From Aromatoleum anaerobium (GTDB taxonomy: Bacteria > Pseudomonadota > Gammaproteobacteria > Burkholderiales > Rhodocyclaceae), in assembly GCF_012910705.2 (NCBI RefSeq), contig NZ_WTVG02000037.1, forward strand, positions 434,001-498,000: a DNA stretch of 64,000 nucleotides. The letters are read 5' to 3'. The notes beneath the pieces were generated by a model that did not search any database, was not told the DNA's origin, and saw only the letters and a list, made by a program, of their open reading frames with translations. A program made the position numbers and the translations under genes. Shown piece after piece: positions 50,160 to 59,240 of the stretch; position 1 is the first letter of the stretch; every line of letters starts with the position of its first letter.

Positions 50160-51449
50160 TCAGCCTTTGCGGGCAATGGCGCGGTGGCCGATGTCGCGGC
50201 GGTACTGGCGGCCTTCGAAGAGGATCCCGTCGGCGATCTCGTAGGCGCGCTTCTGCGCGCTGCGGATGTTGTCGCCGAGCGCGGTGACGCACAGCACGCG
50301 GCCCCCGGCGGTCACGACCCGCCCGTCCAGTTCCGCAGTGCCCGCGTGGAAGACGTGCACGTCCTCGCTCTCGGTCGTCGGGAAACCGGAGATCGCGTCA
50401 CCCTTGCGCGGCGCCTCGGGATAGCCTTCGGCGGCGAGCACGACGCCGAGCGCGACGCGGCGGTCCCATTCGGCCTCGACCTGGTCGAGGCGCCCGCCGA
50501 TCGCCGCTTCGACGAGGTCGGACAGGTCGGTCTTCAGGCGCATCATGATCGGCTGGGTTTCCGGGTCGCCCAGGCGGCAGTTGAACTCGACGACGCGCGG
50601 CTGGCCCGCTTCGTCGATCATCAGGCCCGCATACAGGAAGCCGGTATAGGACAGGCCATCGGCGCTCATGCCGGCAAGAGTCGGCAGGATGATCTCGCGC
50701 ATCACGCGGGCGTGGATTTCGGGCGTCACCACCGGTGCCGGCGAATAGGCGCCCATGCCCCCGGTGTTGGGTCCCTCGTCCTTGTCCCGCAGGCGCTTGT
50801 GGTCCTGGCTCGTCGCCAGCGCCAGCGCATGCTTGCCGTCGGCCATGACGATGAAGCTCGCTTCCTCGCCCGCCATGAACTCCTCGATGACGACCCGCGC
50901 GCCGGCTTCGTCGTACTGCACGCCGGTCTGATTACCGCTCAGCATCAGGTCGATCGCGGCATGGGCTTCGGCAAGCGTCATCGCGACCACGACGCCCTTG
51001 CCGGCGGCCAGGCCGTCGGCCTTGATGACGATCGGCGCCCCTTCGGCCTCGACATAGTCGTGCGCCGCGGACGGGTCGGAGAAGGTCGCGTGTTTCGCCG
51101 TCGGGATGTTGTGCCGGGCCATGAAGCGCTTGGCGAAATCCTTCGAGCTTTCGAGCTGCGCCGCGCCTTTCGTCGGGCCGAAGATCGGTAGGCCGGCGGC
51201 GCGAAAGGCATCGACGACGCCGGCCGCCAGCGATGCTTCGGGGCCGACGACGGTGAATTGCACCTGCTCGGTGCGTGCGAGCTCGACGAGGTCGGGGATC
51301 GCAGTGACCGCGACGTTCTCGAGCAGCGGTTCGCGCGCGGTGCCCGGATTGCCCGGGGCAACCAGCACGCGTGTGACTTTGGGCGACTGGGCGAGTCTCC
51401 AGGCCAGCGCGTGTTCGCGGCCGCCGGAGCCGATGACGAGAACTTTCAT
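50160..51449 (-). CDS. purD: Phosphoribosylamine-glycine ligase (GAR synthetase)
   Basis: This 429-residue ATP-grasp enzyme makes glycinamide ribonucleotide in purine synthesis. It begins MKVLVIGSGGREHALAWRL and shows the ATP-grasp segments IVIKADGLAAGKGVVVA, EEFMAGEEASFI, GPNTGGMGAYSP and EFNCRLGDPETQ. It follows purH after 19 bases, a standard purH-purD pair. Confidence 0.97.
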   Translation of the reverse strand: MKVLVIGSGGREHALAWRLAQSPKVTRVLVAPGNPGTAREPLLENVAVTAIPDLVELARTEQVQFTVVGPEASLAAGVVDAFRAAGLPIFGPTKGAAQLESSKDFAKRFMARHNIPTAKHATFSDPSAAHDYVEAEGAPIVIKADGLAAGKGVVVAMTLAEAHAAIDLMLSGNQTGVQYDEAGARVVIEEFMAGEEASFIVMADGKHALALATSQDHKRLRDKDEGPNTGGMGAYSPAPVVTPEIHARVMREIILPTLAGMSADGLSYTGFLYAGLMIDEAGQPRVVEFNCRLGDPETQPIMMRLKTDLSDLVEAAIGGRLDQVEAEWDRRVALGVVLAAEGYPEAPRKGDAISGFPTTESEDVHVFHAGTAELDGRVVTAGGRVLCVTALGDNIRSAQKRAYEIADGILFEGRQYRRDIGHRAIARKG

Positions 51450-51468
51450 GAGTTTTCCTGTGCGGCTC

Positions 51469-53064
51469 TCAATGCCGGAAATGACGGAAACCGGTGAACA
51501 CCATCGCCACGCCCTGTTCGTCGGCCGCGGCGATCACCTCGCTGTCGCGCATCGAGCCGCCGGGCTGGATCACCGCGGTGGCGCCGGCCCGGGCGAGCAC
51601 GTCGAGCCCGTCGCGGAACGGGAAGAACGCGTCGGAGGCGACGACCGAACCGTGCACCGTCAGCCCGGCGTTCTCGGCCTTGATTGCAGCGATGCGGGCG
51701 GAGTCGACGCGGCTCATCTGGCCTGCGCCGACGCCGACCGTCATGCCGTCACGGCAATACACGATTGCGTTCGACTTGACGTATTTCGCGACCCGCCACG
51801 CGAACAGCAGATCGCCGAGTTCCTGTTCGGTCGGCGCGCGCCGGGTGACGATCCTGAGATTGGCGACCGCGATGCGCGCCTCGTCGGCGCTCTGCACCAG
51901 CAGCCCGCCGCCGACCCGCTTCAGGTCGAGGGCGCCGGACGGCTTGCCGAGCGCGCACGTCAGCACCCGCACGTTCTGCTTCGTGGCGAGCACCGCGAGC
52001 GCGTCGGCGCTGTACGACGGTGCGATCAGCACTTCGAGGAACTGCGCTGCGACGGCCTCGGCAGCGGCCTGGTCGACTTCGCAGTTGAACGCGATGATGC
52101 CGCCGAAGGCCGACGTCGGATCGGTCGAGAAGGCCTTGCGGTAAGCAGCCGCCGGGGTTTCGGCCAGCGCGACGCCGCACGGGTTCGCGTGCTTGACGAT
52201 GACGCATGCGACGCGCCCGGCCTCGACGTCGAACGCCTTGACGCACTCCCACGCCGCATCGGCGTCGGCGATGTTGTTGTACGACAGTTCCTTGCCCTGC
52301 AGCTGCCGATAGGCCGCGATCACGCCTTCCGGCGCGGACGGCTCGCGGTAGAAGGCTGCGGACTGGTGCGGGTTCTCGCCGTAGCGCAGGTCCTGGACCT
52401 TGTCGAAGGCGAACTGGAAGCGTTCGGGGTAGGCCTGCCGCGTGGCCGCTCCGGCGTCGTCGAAACTCAGCGCCGTCAGGTAGTTGGAAATCGCCGCGTC
52501 GTAGCGCGCGGTATGCGTGAAGGCCTTTACCGCGAGCGCGAAGCGCGTTCTGTAGCTCAGCGCGCCGTCGCCCGACGTCAGCTCGGCAATGATCGGCGCG
52601 TAGTCTTCCGGGTCGGTGACGATGCCGACGCCGCCCGCTTCGTTGCCGTGGTTCTTCGCCGCGGCACGCACCATCGTCGGACCGCCGATGTCGATGTTCT
52701 CGATCGCGTCGTCGAGCGTGCAGTCGGGCTTGGCGATGGTTGCGGCGAACGGGTAGAGGTTCACGACGACGAGGTCGATGCGCGAGATGTCGTGCGCGGC
52801 GATCGTCTCCATGTGCTCGGACAGGTCGCGGCGCGCAAGGATGCCGCCGTGCACCTTCGGGTGCAGCGTCTTGACGCGGCCGTCGAGCATTTCCGGAAAG
52901 CCGGTGTGCTCGGACACGTCGGTGACCGGCAGGCCGGCCTGGCGCAGCATCGCGGCGGTGCCGCCGGTCGACAGCAGCTTGACGCCGAGCGCATCGAGCG
53001 AGCGGGCAAATTCGAGGACGCCGCGCTTGTCGGAGACGCTGATCAGGGCTTGGGAGACTTTCAT
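51469..53064 (-). CDS. purH: Bifunctional AICAR formyltransferase / IMP cyclohydrolase
   Basis: This 531-residue enzyme performs the last two steps of IMP synthesis. The N-terminal cyclohydrolase domain (1 to about 195) shows [24 protein letters not shown] and [13 protein letters not shown]. The C-terminal transformylase domain shows [13 protein letters not shown], the KHANPCGVA segment with the catalytic Lys-His pair, and [16 protein letters not shown]. It lies 74 bases after fis. Confidence 0.97.
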   Translation of the reverse strand: MKVSQALISVSDKRGVLEFARSLDALGVKLLSTGGTAAMLRQAGLPVTDVSEHTGFPEMLDGRVKTLHPKVHGGILARRDLSEHMETIAAHDISRIDLVVVNLYPFAATIAKPDCTLDDAIENIDIGGPTMVRAAAKNHGNEAGGVGIVTDPEDYAPIIAELTSGDGALSYRTRFALAVKAFTHTARYDAAISNYLTALSFDDAGAATRQAYPERFQFAFDKVQDLRYGENPHQSAAFYREPSAPEGVIAAYRQLQGKELSYNNIADADAAWECVKAFDVEAGRVACVIVKHANPCGVALAETPAAAYRKAFSTDPTSAFGGIIAFNCEVDQAAAEAVAAQFLEVLIAPSYSADALAVLATKQNVRVLTCALGKPSGALDLKRVGGGLLVQSADEARIAVANLRIVTRRAPTEQELGDLLFAWRVAKYVKSNAIVYCRDGMTVGVGAGQMSRVDSARIAAIKAENAGLTVHGSVVASDAFFPFRDGLDVLARAGATAVIQPGGSMRDSEVIAAADEQGVAMVFTGFRHFRH

Positions 53065-53137
53065 CGTGAGGATCGCAAGAAAAATCAGGTGGGCGACGCG
53101 GCGGCTTCGCCGCGCGGGGAGGGAGGGTCGGGATGCG

Positions 53138-53374
53138 CTACAGCAGTTCGTATTCGGTCAGCTTGCGGCGCAGCGTATTGCGGTTGATGCCGAGCATCTC
53201 GGCGGCGACGGTCTGGTTGCCATTGGCCTGGCGAAGCACGAATTCGAGCATCGGGCGCTCGACGTTGCGAATCACCATGTCATAGATCGCGGCCGGCTTC
53301 TCGCCGTCCAGATCGCGGAAGTACTGGTCGAGGGTGCGGTGGATCGATTCGGCGATCTCGTTCGAGCGGGTCAT
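53138..53374 (-). CDS. fis: DNA-binding protein Fis
   Basis: This 78-residue protein is shorter than the E. coli protein at the N-terminus, as usual in betaproteobacteria. The C-terminal helix-turn-helix is [20 protein letters not shown]. It bends DNA at many promoters. Its ATG overlaps the dusB stop (ATGA), preserving the dusB-fis operon known from enterics. Confidence 0.95.
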   Translation of the reverse strand: MTRSNEIAESIHRTLDQYFRDLDGEKPAAIYDMVIRNVERPMLEFVLRQANGNQTVAAEMLGINRNTLRRKLTEYELL

Positions 53375-54393
53375 GCTGCGAGTTCCTGCGGGAGTTCTTC
53401 TTCGTAGCGCAGGCGGGCGTCCTGCTCGGCGAGGCGGCCGAAGAAGTCCTCGACAGCCTCGAGTTGTTCGCGCACATCCGACAGCTGGTTCATCGTGCGG
53501 CGGAAAGCTGCCGAGCCGACGAGGCCCTTCGTGTACCAGGAGATGTGCTTGCGTGCGATCCTGACCCCGGTTTCCTCGCCATAGAACGCGTACAGGTCGC
53601 CCAGGTGTTCGCGGCACACCTGGAGGATCTCGGCGACGAGCGGCAGTGGCAGCAGCGTGCCGGTCGCGAGGTAATGCTCGATCTCGCGGAAGATCCACGG
53701 CCGGCCCTGCGCCGCGCGGCCGATCATCACGCCGTCGGCGCCGGTGTAGTCGAGCACGTAGCGGGCTTTCTCGGGCGTCGTGATGTCGCCGTTGGCGATC
53801 ACCGGGATCTTCACGAGGGATTTCACTTCGGCGATCGTGTCGTACTCGGCGTTGCCGGTGTACTGGTCGGCGCGCGTGCGGCCATGGATCGCGACCGCGC
53901 GGATGCCCGATGCCTCGGCGATGCGGGCGATCGCCGGCGCGTTGCGGTTGTCGCGATTCCAGCCGGTGCGGAACTTGAGCGTCACCGGAGTGCCGGGCAC
54001 CGCGGCGACGACCGCCTCGAGGATGCGCGCGACGAGCGGCTCGTTCTGCATCAGCGCCGAGCCTGCCATGACGTTGCACACTTTCTTTGCCGGGCAGCCC
54101 ATGTTGATGTCGATGATCTGTGCGCCGTTGTCCGCGTTGTAGCGGGCGGCGTCGGCCATCATCGCCGGATCGGCGCCGGCGATCTGCACCGAGATCGGTT
54201 CGACCTCGCCGGCATGCTCGGCGCGGCGACGGGTTTTCGCGCTGCCATAGAGCAGCGAGTTCGACGTGACCATTTCGCTGACCGCGACGCCTGCGCCGAG
54301 CTTCTTGCACAGCTGGCGGAACGGCCGATCGGTCACACCCGCCATCGGGGCGACGAAAAGATTGTTGCGCAGGGTAAAACCGGCGTACTGCAT
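53371..54393 (-). CDS. dusB: tRNA-dihydrouridine synthase B
   Basis: This 340-residue FMN enzyme reduces uridines in the tRNA D-loop. It shows LFVAPMAGVTDRPFR (FMN site), the catalytic Cys in INMGCPAKKVCN (about 96), KFRTGW and HGRTRADQYTG. ATG 54393 begins the fold; the frame extends upstream to 54537, but this part is rich in Gly/Pro/Ala and unlike the family. Translation is coupled to fis. Confidence 0.95.
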   Translation of the reverse strand: MQYAGFTLRNNLFVAPMAGVTDRPFRQLCKKLGAGVAVSEMVTSNSLLYGSAKTRRRAEHAGEVEPISVQIAGADPAMMADAARYNADNGAQIIDINMGCPAKKVCNVMAGSALMQNEPLVARILEAVVAAVPGTPVTLKFRTGWNRDNRNAPAIARIAEASGIRAVAIHGRTRADQYTGNAEYDTIAEVKSLVKIPVIANGDITTPEKARYVLDYTGADGVMIGRAAQGRPWIFREIEHYLATGTLLPLPLVAEILQVCREHLGDLYAFYGEETGVRIARKHISWYTKGLVGSAAFRRTMNQLSDVREQLEAVEDFFGRLAEQDARLRYEEELPQELAA

Positions 54394-54533
54394 GGATGGA
54401 GAGGGTGTTTGGGGAAAAGGGCGCATTTTACCCCATGCGCCGCCGGGCGAGCAGCGGAACGCAGCGCCGGGGCCGATTGCATCACATCCTGTCGCATTTG
54501 CGCCCGCGCTCCGTCCGGGCGGGAAGGCGCCGC

Positions 54534-55691
54534 TCAAGGCCAGGCGCGGGCGCCGAACATCATCCGCCGCGCGACGAAATCGCGCAGCGGCGGGATGATG
54601 TCGAGGGTCAGCAGGCCGGCGCCGCGCAGCTGGCGCAGCGGGGCGAAGTCATTGCTGAACACGCGCACGAGCGCATCGGTGAAGTGGATCGCGCCGAAGC
54701 GGTCGAGGCGGCGGGCATCGGCGTAGGCGTCGAGGACTGCCGCGTCGCCCGGATCGCCGGGGTGGCGCAGCAGCGTGTCCGCGAGCGCCCAGACGTCGCG
54801 CAGCGCGAGGTTGAAGCCCTGTCCGGCGACCGGATGGAGAGTCTGGGCGGCGTTGCCGAGCCACACCGTGCGCGCGCCCGCCGGATCGCGCCGGTAGCGC
54901 AGGCCGAGGGGATAGCGGTGGCGGCGGGAAACCGGCCCGAACCGCAAACGGGTGCCGAAGCGGTCCTGCAACTGCGCGACATAGCCGGCGTCGTCGAGGG
55001 CGAGCAGCTGGTCGGCGCGTTCGGGCGAAACGACCTGGACCAGCGCGAAGTTGCTGTCGCAGGGCAGCAGCGCGATCGGGCCCTGCGGCGTGAAGCGCTC
55101 GAAAGCCCGGCTGCGATGGCCGCCGTCGACGTCGATCCGCGCGATGAGGGCGTGCTGACGGTAGTCACGCTCGACGACGTCCTGTCCGCCAGCCTCGAGC
55201 CGGCCTTCGGCGCAGGCGACGAGGCGCGCGCTGCACGGCGCGTCGTCCGGTGCATTCGCGGCGGTGGCGAGGGTCGCAACGACGGCGTCGGCCTGCGGCG
55301 TGATGGCCGTCACTACCGTTTCGTCGAGGACGGGGATGCCGCCCCGGTCTACCGCCGCGCGCAAGGCGCCCGCGAGGGCCCCTGCCGAAACGACGTAGCC
55401 GAGCGCCGGCTGGCGGTAGTCCTCGGCCCGCAGTTCGGTGCGGCCGAAGCCGCCTTGCTGCGACACGTGGATGCTGCGGATCGGCGTCGCCGCCAGCCCG
55501 TCCCACACGCCGAGGCGCTCCAGCGTCAGGCGCGTGCCGTGCGCCAGCGCCAGCACGCGGGGGTCGGCGAGCACGGCCGCGCGCGGGCGGGCGTCGGCGA
55601 GCACGACCTTGAGGCCGCTGTCCTTCAGCGCGAGGGCCAGGGCGAGCCCGACCGGCCCGGCGCCGACGACCAAGAGGTCAGGCTGTCGCAC
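54534..55691 (-). CDS. ubiH: UbiH/UbiF family FAD-dependent hydroxylase
   Basis: This 385-residue flavoprotein monooxygenase of ubiquinone synthesis has the dinucleotide motif LLVVGAGPVGLALALAL (residues 5-21), the middle DG-like ARLVACAEGRLE, and the second FAD motif GNAAQTLHPVAGQGFNLALRD. The GTG at 55691 overlaps the pepP stop by 14 bases with GAGG upstream. UbiH, UbiF and VisC are hard to tell apart by sequence; position next to pepP favours UbiH. Confidence 0.88.
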   Translation of the reverse strand: MRQPDLLVVGAGPVGLALALALKDSGLKVVLADARPRAAVLADPRVLALAHGTRLTLERLGVWDGLAATPIRSIHVSQQGGFGRTELRAEDYRQPALGYVVSAGALAGALRAAVDRGGIPVLDETVVTAITPQADAVVATLATAANAPDDAPCSARLVACAEGRLEAGGQDVVERDYRQHALIARIDVDGGHRSRAFERFTPQGPIALLPCDSNFALVQVVSPERADQLLALDDAGYVAQLQDRFGTRLRFGPVSRRHRYPLGLRYRRDPAGARTVWLGNAAQTLHPVAGQGFNLALRDVWALADTLLRHPGDPGDAAVLDAYADARRLDRFGAIHFTDALVRVFSNDFAPLRQLRGAGLLTLDIIPPLRDFVARRMMFGARAWP

Positions 55692-57030
55692 CGGCGCCCT
55701 CGCGCATCACCGCCTCGATGTCGGCGATCGACCGCGGCGCCGCATCGGTGATGAATTCGCAGCCGGTGGCGGTGACGACGGCATCGTCCTCGATGCGCAC
55801 GCCGATGTTCCAGAACGCTTCCGGCACGTCGGCGGCGGCGCGGATGTAACACCCCGGCTCGACGGTCAGCACCATGCCGGGTTCGAGCGGGCGCCACTCG
55901 CCGGCGCGCTTGTATTCGCCGGCGTCATGGACATCGCGGCCGAGCCAGTGGCCGGTGCGGTGCATGTAGAAGCGCCGGTAGAGGTCCTGCTCGATGACCG
56001 CGTCGAGCGTGCCGGAGAGCAGGCCGAGATCGAGCAGGCCTTGCGCGATGACCCGCACCGCGGCGTCGTGTGGGTCGTTCCACAGTACGCCGGGACGGAT
56101 CGTGTCTTTCGCGGCGCGCTGCGCGGCGAGCACGAGTTCATAGACGTCCCGCTGCGCGCCCGTGAAGCGGCCATTGACGGGAAACGTCCGCGTGATGTCG
56201 GACGCGTAGCCGTCGAGCTCGCAGCCGGCGTCGATCAGCAGCAGCTCGCCATCGGCCATCACGCGGTCGTTCTCGACGTAGTGCAGCACGCACGCGTTCG
56301 GGCCGCTGGCGACGATCGACGGGTAGGCGGGCGCCTGGCTGCCGGCGCGGCGAAAGCTGTGCAGGAGTTCCGCCTCGATCTCGTATTCGTGGCGGCCGGG
56401 GCGGGTCGCGGCCATCGCCCGCCGGTGCGCGTCGCCCGAGATCGCGGCGGCGCGGCGCATGATCGCGAGTTCAGATTCGTCCTTCACGAGGCGCATTTCG
56501 TCGAGCTCGGTGCGCACGTCGTGGATCGCATGGGGCGGCACTGCGCCGGCGCGCGCGTTCGCCCGCACCGCGTTCAGCGCGCGCATCACGCGGGCGTCCC
56601 AGTCCGCTTCGTAGCCCAGCGCACACCACATCTTCGGCTGGTTTGCGAGGAGGTCGGGCAGGCGCTGGTCGAGGTCGCCGATCGTCCACGCTTCGTCGAA
56701 GCCGAAGCGCTCGCGGGCCGCATCGGGGCCGAAACGGTAGCCGTCCCAGATCTCCCGTTCCTCGTTCTTCTCGCGGCAAAACAGGATCGAGCGCGGAGAT
56801 TCGCCGGCCACCAGCACGACCACCGCCTCGGGCTCGCCGAAGCCGGTGAGGTAATGGAAGTAGCTGTCGAAGCGGAACGGATAGTGCGTGTCCCGGTTGC
56901 GCGGGTATTCGGGCGCGGTCGGCAGCACCGCGATGCCGCCGCCGAGCGCGTTCATGCGCGCGAGAAGCCGCTCGCGGCGGGCGTGAAACGGGGCGATGTC
57001 AGGCACGGGGCGCTCTGGAAGGCTGTTCAT
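55678..57030 (-). CDS. pepP: Xaa-Pro aminopeptidase (aminopeptidase P)
   Basis: This 450-residue M24 metallopeptidase removes N-terminal residues preceding proline. Metal ligands are the two Asp in LLIDAGCELDGYASDITRTFP (about 265-276), His in HRTGHWLGRDVHD, and Glu in VEPGCYI and RIEDDAV. The N-terminal creatinase-like domain is complete (about 10-150). ATG 57030 is used; an earlier in-frame start is unsupported. First gene of the pepP-ubiH-dusB-fis-purH-purD-hemF run. CATAAT lies six bases before the ATG. Confidence 0.95.
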   Translation of the reverse strand: MNSLPERPVPDIAPFHARRERLLARMNALGGGIAVLPTAPEYPRNRDTHYPFRFDSYFHYLTGFGEPEAVVVLVAGESPRSILFCREKNEEREIWDGYRFGPDAARERFGFDEAWTIGDLDQRLPDLLANQPKMWCALGYEADWDARVMRALNAVRANARAGAVPPHAIHDVRTELDEMRLVKDESELAIMRRAAAISGDAHRRAMAATRPGRHEYEIEAELLHSFRRAGSQAPAYPSIVASGPNACVLHYVENDRVMADGELLLIDAGCELDGYASDITRTFPVNGRFTGAQRDVYELVLAAQRAAKDTIRPGVLWNDPHDAAVRVIAQGLLDLGLLSGTLDAVIEQDLYRRFYMHRTGHWLGRDVHDAGEYKRAGEWRPLEPGMVLTVEPGCYIRAAADVPEAFWNIGVRIEDDAVVTATGCEFITDAAPRSIADIEAVMREGAGATA

Positions 57031-57042
57031 AAATTCATTATG
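57031..57042 (-). promoter_or_regulatory. -10 box six bases before the pepP ATG
   Basis: On the minus strand TGC-CATAAT-GAATTT-ATG: an extended -10 at the spacing that places the start of transcription on the A of the ATG. No Shine-Dalgarno sequence is present. Confidence 0.4.
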
Positions 57043-57426
57043 GCACGGGGGCGGTTCCCGGTTTCGACGCGGCGGAGCTTGCCCCACGGCAATCGCATGA
57101 ACACCTGCCGATCGTTGCCGGTTCGGACGGCATCTACTGCGGCGTTCCGCTCGATGACGGCGCGATTTGATGAACGCGATGATGGCGACCAACTGCCACG
57201 GTCCGACCGCATCCGCAGCCTACACCGAGTGCTCCGCTGGTGGTCGCTGACCGATGGCGACGCGACTGCTGTACAGCTGCGCCCGCTACAAACTCAAGGA
57301 CGGCACGTCGGCGCTGATCGACAGGATGGTCGTCGCCGCTCGAAGCTCATCGAGAGCGATAACGCTCCCACGGGTAATATTCTTTCGCGAGGCAACATGC
57401 CGGCCAAGATGATTGTCGCGCCCCAA
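57043..57426. other. Non-coding or decayed stretch between pepP and vapC
   Basis: This stretch has no gene I can support. Two short plus-strand frames look slightly protein-like: one ending near 57180 (AGSDGIYCGVPLDDGAI) and one from ATG 57254 (MATRLLYSCARYKLKDGTSA). Neither has a ribosome site or a recognised domain, so they may be remnants of lost genes at the edge of the accessory patch. Confidence 0.4.
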
Positions 57427-57852
57427 TCAGTCCTCCAGCGGAATGCACAGCAAGCCGAGCGTGTCGGCTGCTTGGCGTAGTCTCTGGTCCAGCGTCGCAA
57501 TTCTGGCTTGGAGACGACGGGCGACTGCCAGGTGCAAGGCATCGCCGGCGCGTAGCGCGGCCGGCGTTTCGATGAGCACCGCCGCGGTGCGGAAATCGGC
57601 GGGTTCGATTTCGACGGTGCCCAGATGGGTCGACGCAAATCGTTGGAAATTGGCGAGCGCCGCTTGGCGCATGGCGCCGTCGACGGCACCCGTCCGTTGC
57701 TTGATTCCGCCCACGCTGGCCATTTCGGTGAGCGTCCATGCCGAGATCATCAGCCGTTCCTTGCGCATGCTTTCGAGCCGTGACACGAGGTCGGCGGCTC
57801 TGGTCTCGCGAAAGAACACCGCACCGAGCACTGACGTGTCGAGATAGATCAC
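57427..57852 (-). CDS. PIN-domain toxin, VapC type
   Basis: This 141-residue PIN-fold ribonuclease starts VIYLDTSVLGAVFF from GTG 57852, which overlaps the antitoxin stop (GTGA). Acidic residues expected for Mg-dependent catalysis are the Asp in YLDTS (residue 4), Glu in TLTEMAS (about 43), Asp in RAGDALHLAVA (about 101) and Asp in ATLDQRL (about 119). The target (often tRNA or rRNA) is unknown. Longer frames upstream read through the antitoxin gene and are rejected. Confidence 0.85.
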   Translation of the reverse strand: MIYLDTSVLGAVFFRETRAADLVSRLESMRKERLMISAWTLTEMASVGGIKQRTGAVDGAMRQAALANFQRFASTHLGTVEIEPADFRTAAVLIETPAALRAGDALHLAVARRLQARIATLDQRLRQAADTLGLLCIPLED

Positions 57853-58076
57853 AGGAGATCTTGCTCGCGCATATCGGCGACCGTCAGTCCCGGGGCCGGG
57901 GCGGCAGAAACCCAGTCGCGCAGGTCGGACCATTCGAAACCATGGGCGGGAGGTTCCGGCACGAGCCGGGCAACCGGTTTGCCGCGCCGGGTGATGACGA
58001 CTTCCTCGCCGGTTTCGATTTCGGCCAACAGGGCGGAGAGATGCGACTTGGCATCGGCGACGGTGGTGGTTTTCAT
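57849..58076 (-). CDS. Phd/YefM-type antitoxin paired with VapC
   Basis: This 75-residue protein has the Phd-fold N-terminus TTVADAKSHLSALLAEIETGEEVVITRRGKPVARLVP followed by a short toxin-binding tail. AAGGAG precedes the ATG. An imperfect inverted repeat ATCTC-TGAC-GAGAT at 58098-58111 could be its own operator. It overlaps the toxin gene by 4 bases, the usual antitoxin-first order. Confidence 0.87.
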   Translation of the reverse strand: MKTTTVADAKSHLSALLAEIETGEEVVITRRGKPVARLVPEPPAHGFEWSDLRDWVSAAPAPGLTVADMREQDLL

Positions 58077-58165
58077 CCTGCGGCTCCTTTTATGGTCATC
58101 TCTGACGAGATTGTCGGCTCAAATGGTCAGATCGTAAAGCCCTGGAACTCTTCCACCTCTCCACC

Positions 58166-58492
58166 GTGATCGAGCGGCTGATGTCGGATCCGGCGTGCAT
58201 CGTGCAGATCTGCCTGCACCTCAATCTGGGGCAACGCGTTCGCTTCGTGGACTGGAAGGCGCCGGGTGTTGCGCTTCAGTTGCGCAGTGCTACGGTCGTG
58301 GCGATGAAGGATACGCAGATTACCGTGCAGGATGACGCCACGCGCGCCACCTGGACGCTGCCCTATGCCGCGATCGAAATTCCCGCTGGCAGCCCGAGCG
58401 CGGAGCGGCACGGGCGACGCTTCGCACCGCACTCCGCGGCAGGGCCGATCGAACTTTCCACCGCCCGGTTCGTTCGCTACAGTGATCGTTAA
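58166..58492 (+). CDS. Hypothetical protein, possible small beta-barrel domain
   Basis: This 108-residue frame starts at GTG 58166 (ATG 58181 also in frame). The central part (GQRVRFVDWKAPG, then ATVVAMKDTQITVQDDATRATWTL) has the alternating pattern of a small KOW- or Tudor-like beta-barrel, but I recognise no family. It has no obvious ribosome site and it lies between the two toxin-antitoxin pairs, so it may be a fragment of a lost gene. Confidence 0.4.
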   Translation: MIERLMSDPACIVQICLHLNLGQRVRFVDWKAPGVALQLRSATVVAMKDTQITVQDDATRATWTLPYAAIEIPAGSPSAERHGRRFAPHSAAGPIELSTARFVRYSDR

Positions 58493-58504
58493 CGAATTCA
58501 TTAA
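58489..58504 (+). promoter_or_regulatory. Near-perfect palindrome before the second antitoxin gene
   Basis: TTAACGAATTCATTAA is symmetric except for one base pair and touches the ribosome site of the antitoxin gene. This is a plausible site for autoregulation by the antitoxin or toxin-antitoxin complex. Confidence 0.4.
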
Positions 58505-58514
58505 GGAGGTGACG

Positions 58515-58790
58515 ATGCGTGCCAGCGATGTGGTTCCGATCAGCGAGGCGCGAGCGCGACTGACCGAGCTCGCCGAAGAAGTCGTGGGGGCCGGGGCTGA
58601 AAAGATCCTGACCAAGAACGGCGCGAGCTACGTGGCCATCGTGGACGCCAGGAAGCTCGACTACTACCACGCGCTCGAGGAGGAGCACGCCTGCCTGGTG
58701 ATGCTGGACGACGCCGAGGTCGGGCTACGCCAGGTGCTGGAGGGGCAGGTCGTCACCGAAGACGAACTCAATCACTTGCTTGCGGACTGA
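58515..58790 (+). CDS. Phd/YefM-type antitoxin paired with a RelE/ParE-like toxin
   Basis: This 91-residue protein starts MRASDVVPISEARARLTELAEEV, the classic Phd/YefM N-terminus, followed by TKNGASYVAIVDARKLDYYHAL and an acidic tail. The ATG at 58515 has a perfect AAGGAGGTG upstream, so the longer frame to 58332 is rejected. Its stop codon abuts the toxin start. Confidence 0.87.
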   Translation: MRASDVVPISEARARLTELAEEVVGAGAEKILTKNGASYVAIVDARKLDYYHALEEEHACLVMLDDAEVGLRQVLEGQVVTEDELNHLLAD

Positions 58791-59174
58791 ATGCCGGTGA
58801 CGCCAACCCAGCGAGCCTCTGTCGCCGCGACGCCGCATTTCGCCGCCTGTCTGGAGGAGGCGAAGGCGTTCTTCGTCGAGCAGGACGAGACGACTGCCGA
58901 CGAGCGCTTTCGGGTGCTTCGTGCCGAGTTGCGTGAGATGACCGAGACGCTCGGGTGGGCGCCAGCCGGTGGTCGTCCTGCGCGGTTTTTCGCCGGGCGG
59001 TCCGTTCAGGCGCGGATTCGTGCCCGCAAGGTTCAAGCCCTGGCCGATGAGGCGGGATTGCCGCACTTGCGTGAGTATGTGCTCAAGAATCACGTCGTGC
59101 TGTATGCAAATTCGAGCGACCGGGTAGTGCTCTTGGCGATACGGCACCAGAGACAGTTGAGCTACGTGATTTGA
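58791..59174 (+). CDS. RelE/ParE-like toxin
   Basis: This 127-residue protein follows the antitoxin stop with no gap. The C-terminal segment HVVLYANSSDRVVLLAIRHQRQLSYVI matches the last strands and conserved Arg/His of the RelE/ParE fold. The first 85 residues are longer than usual for the family and mostly helical. The assignment rests on the C-terminus and on the operon position. Target unknown. Confidence 0.7.
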   Translation: MPVTPTQRASVAATPHFAACLEEAKAFFVEQDETTADERFRVLRAELREMTETLGWAPAGGRPARFFAGRSVQARIRARKVQALADEAGLPHLREYVLKNHVVLYANSSDRVVLLAIRHQRQLSYVI

Positions 59175-59240
59175 CGCTCCCGTAACGGCTCGGTTTTCAG
59201 CCTTTCGTCTTGTCGACCTTACCGGCACCGGCCGGACTCA

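Noticed and set aside
55438-57480. 680-residue plus-strand frame
   Set aside because: It is antisense to pepP and part of ubiH and then runs through non-coding DNA; no coherent domain.
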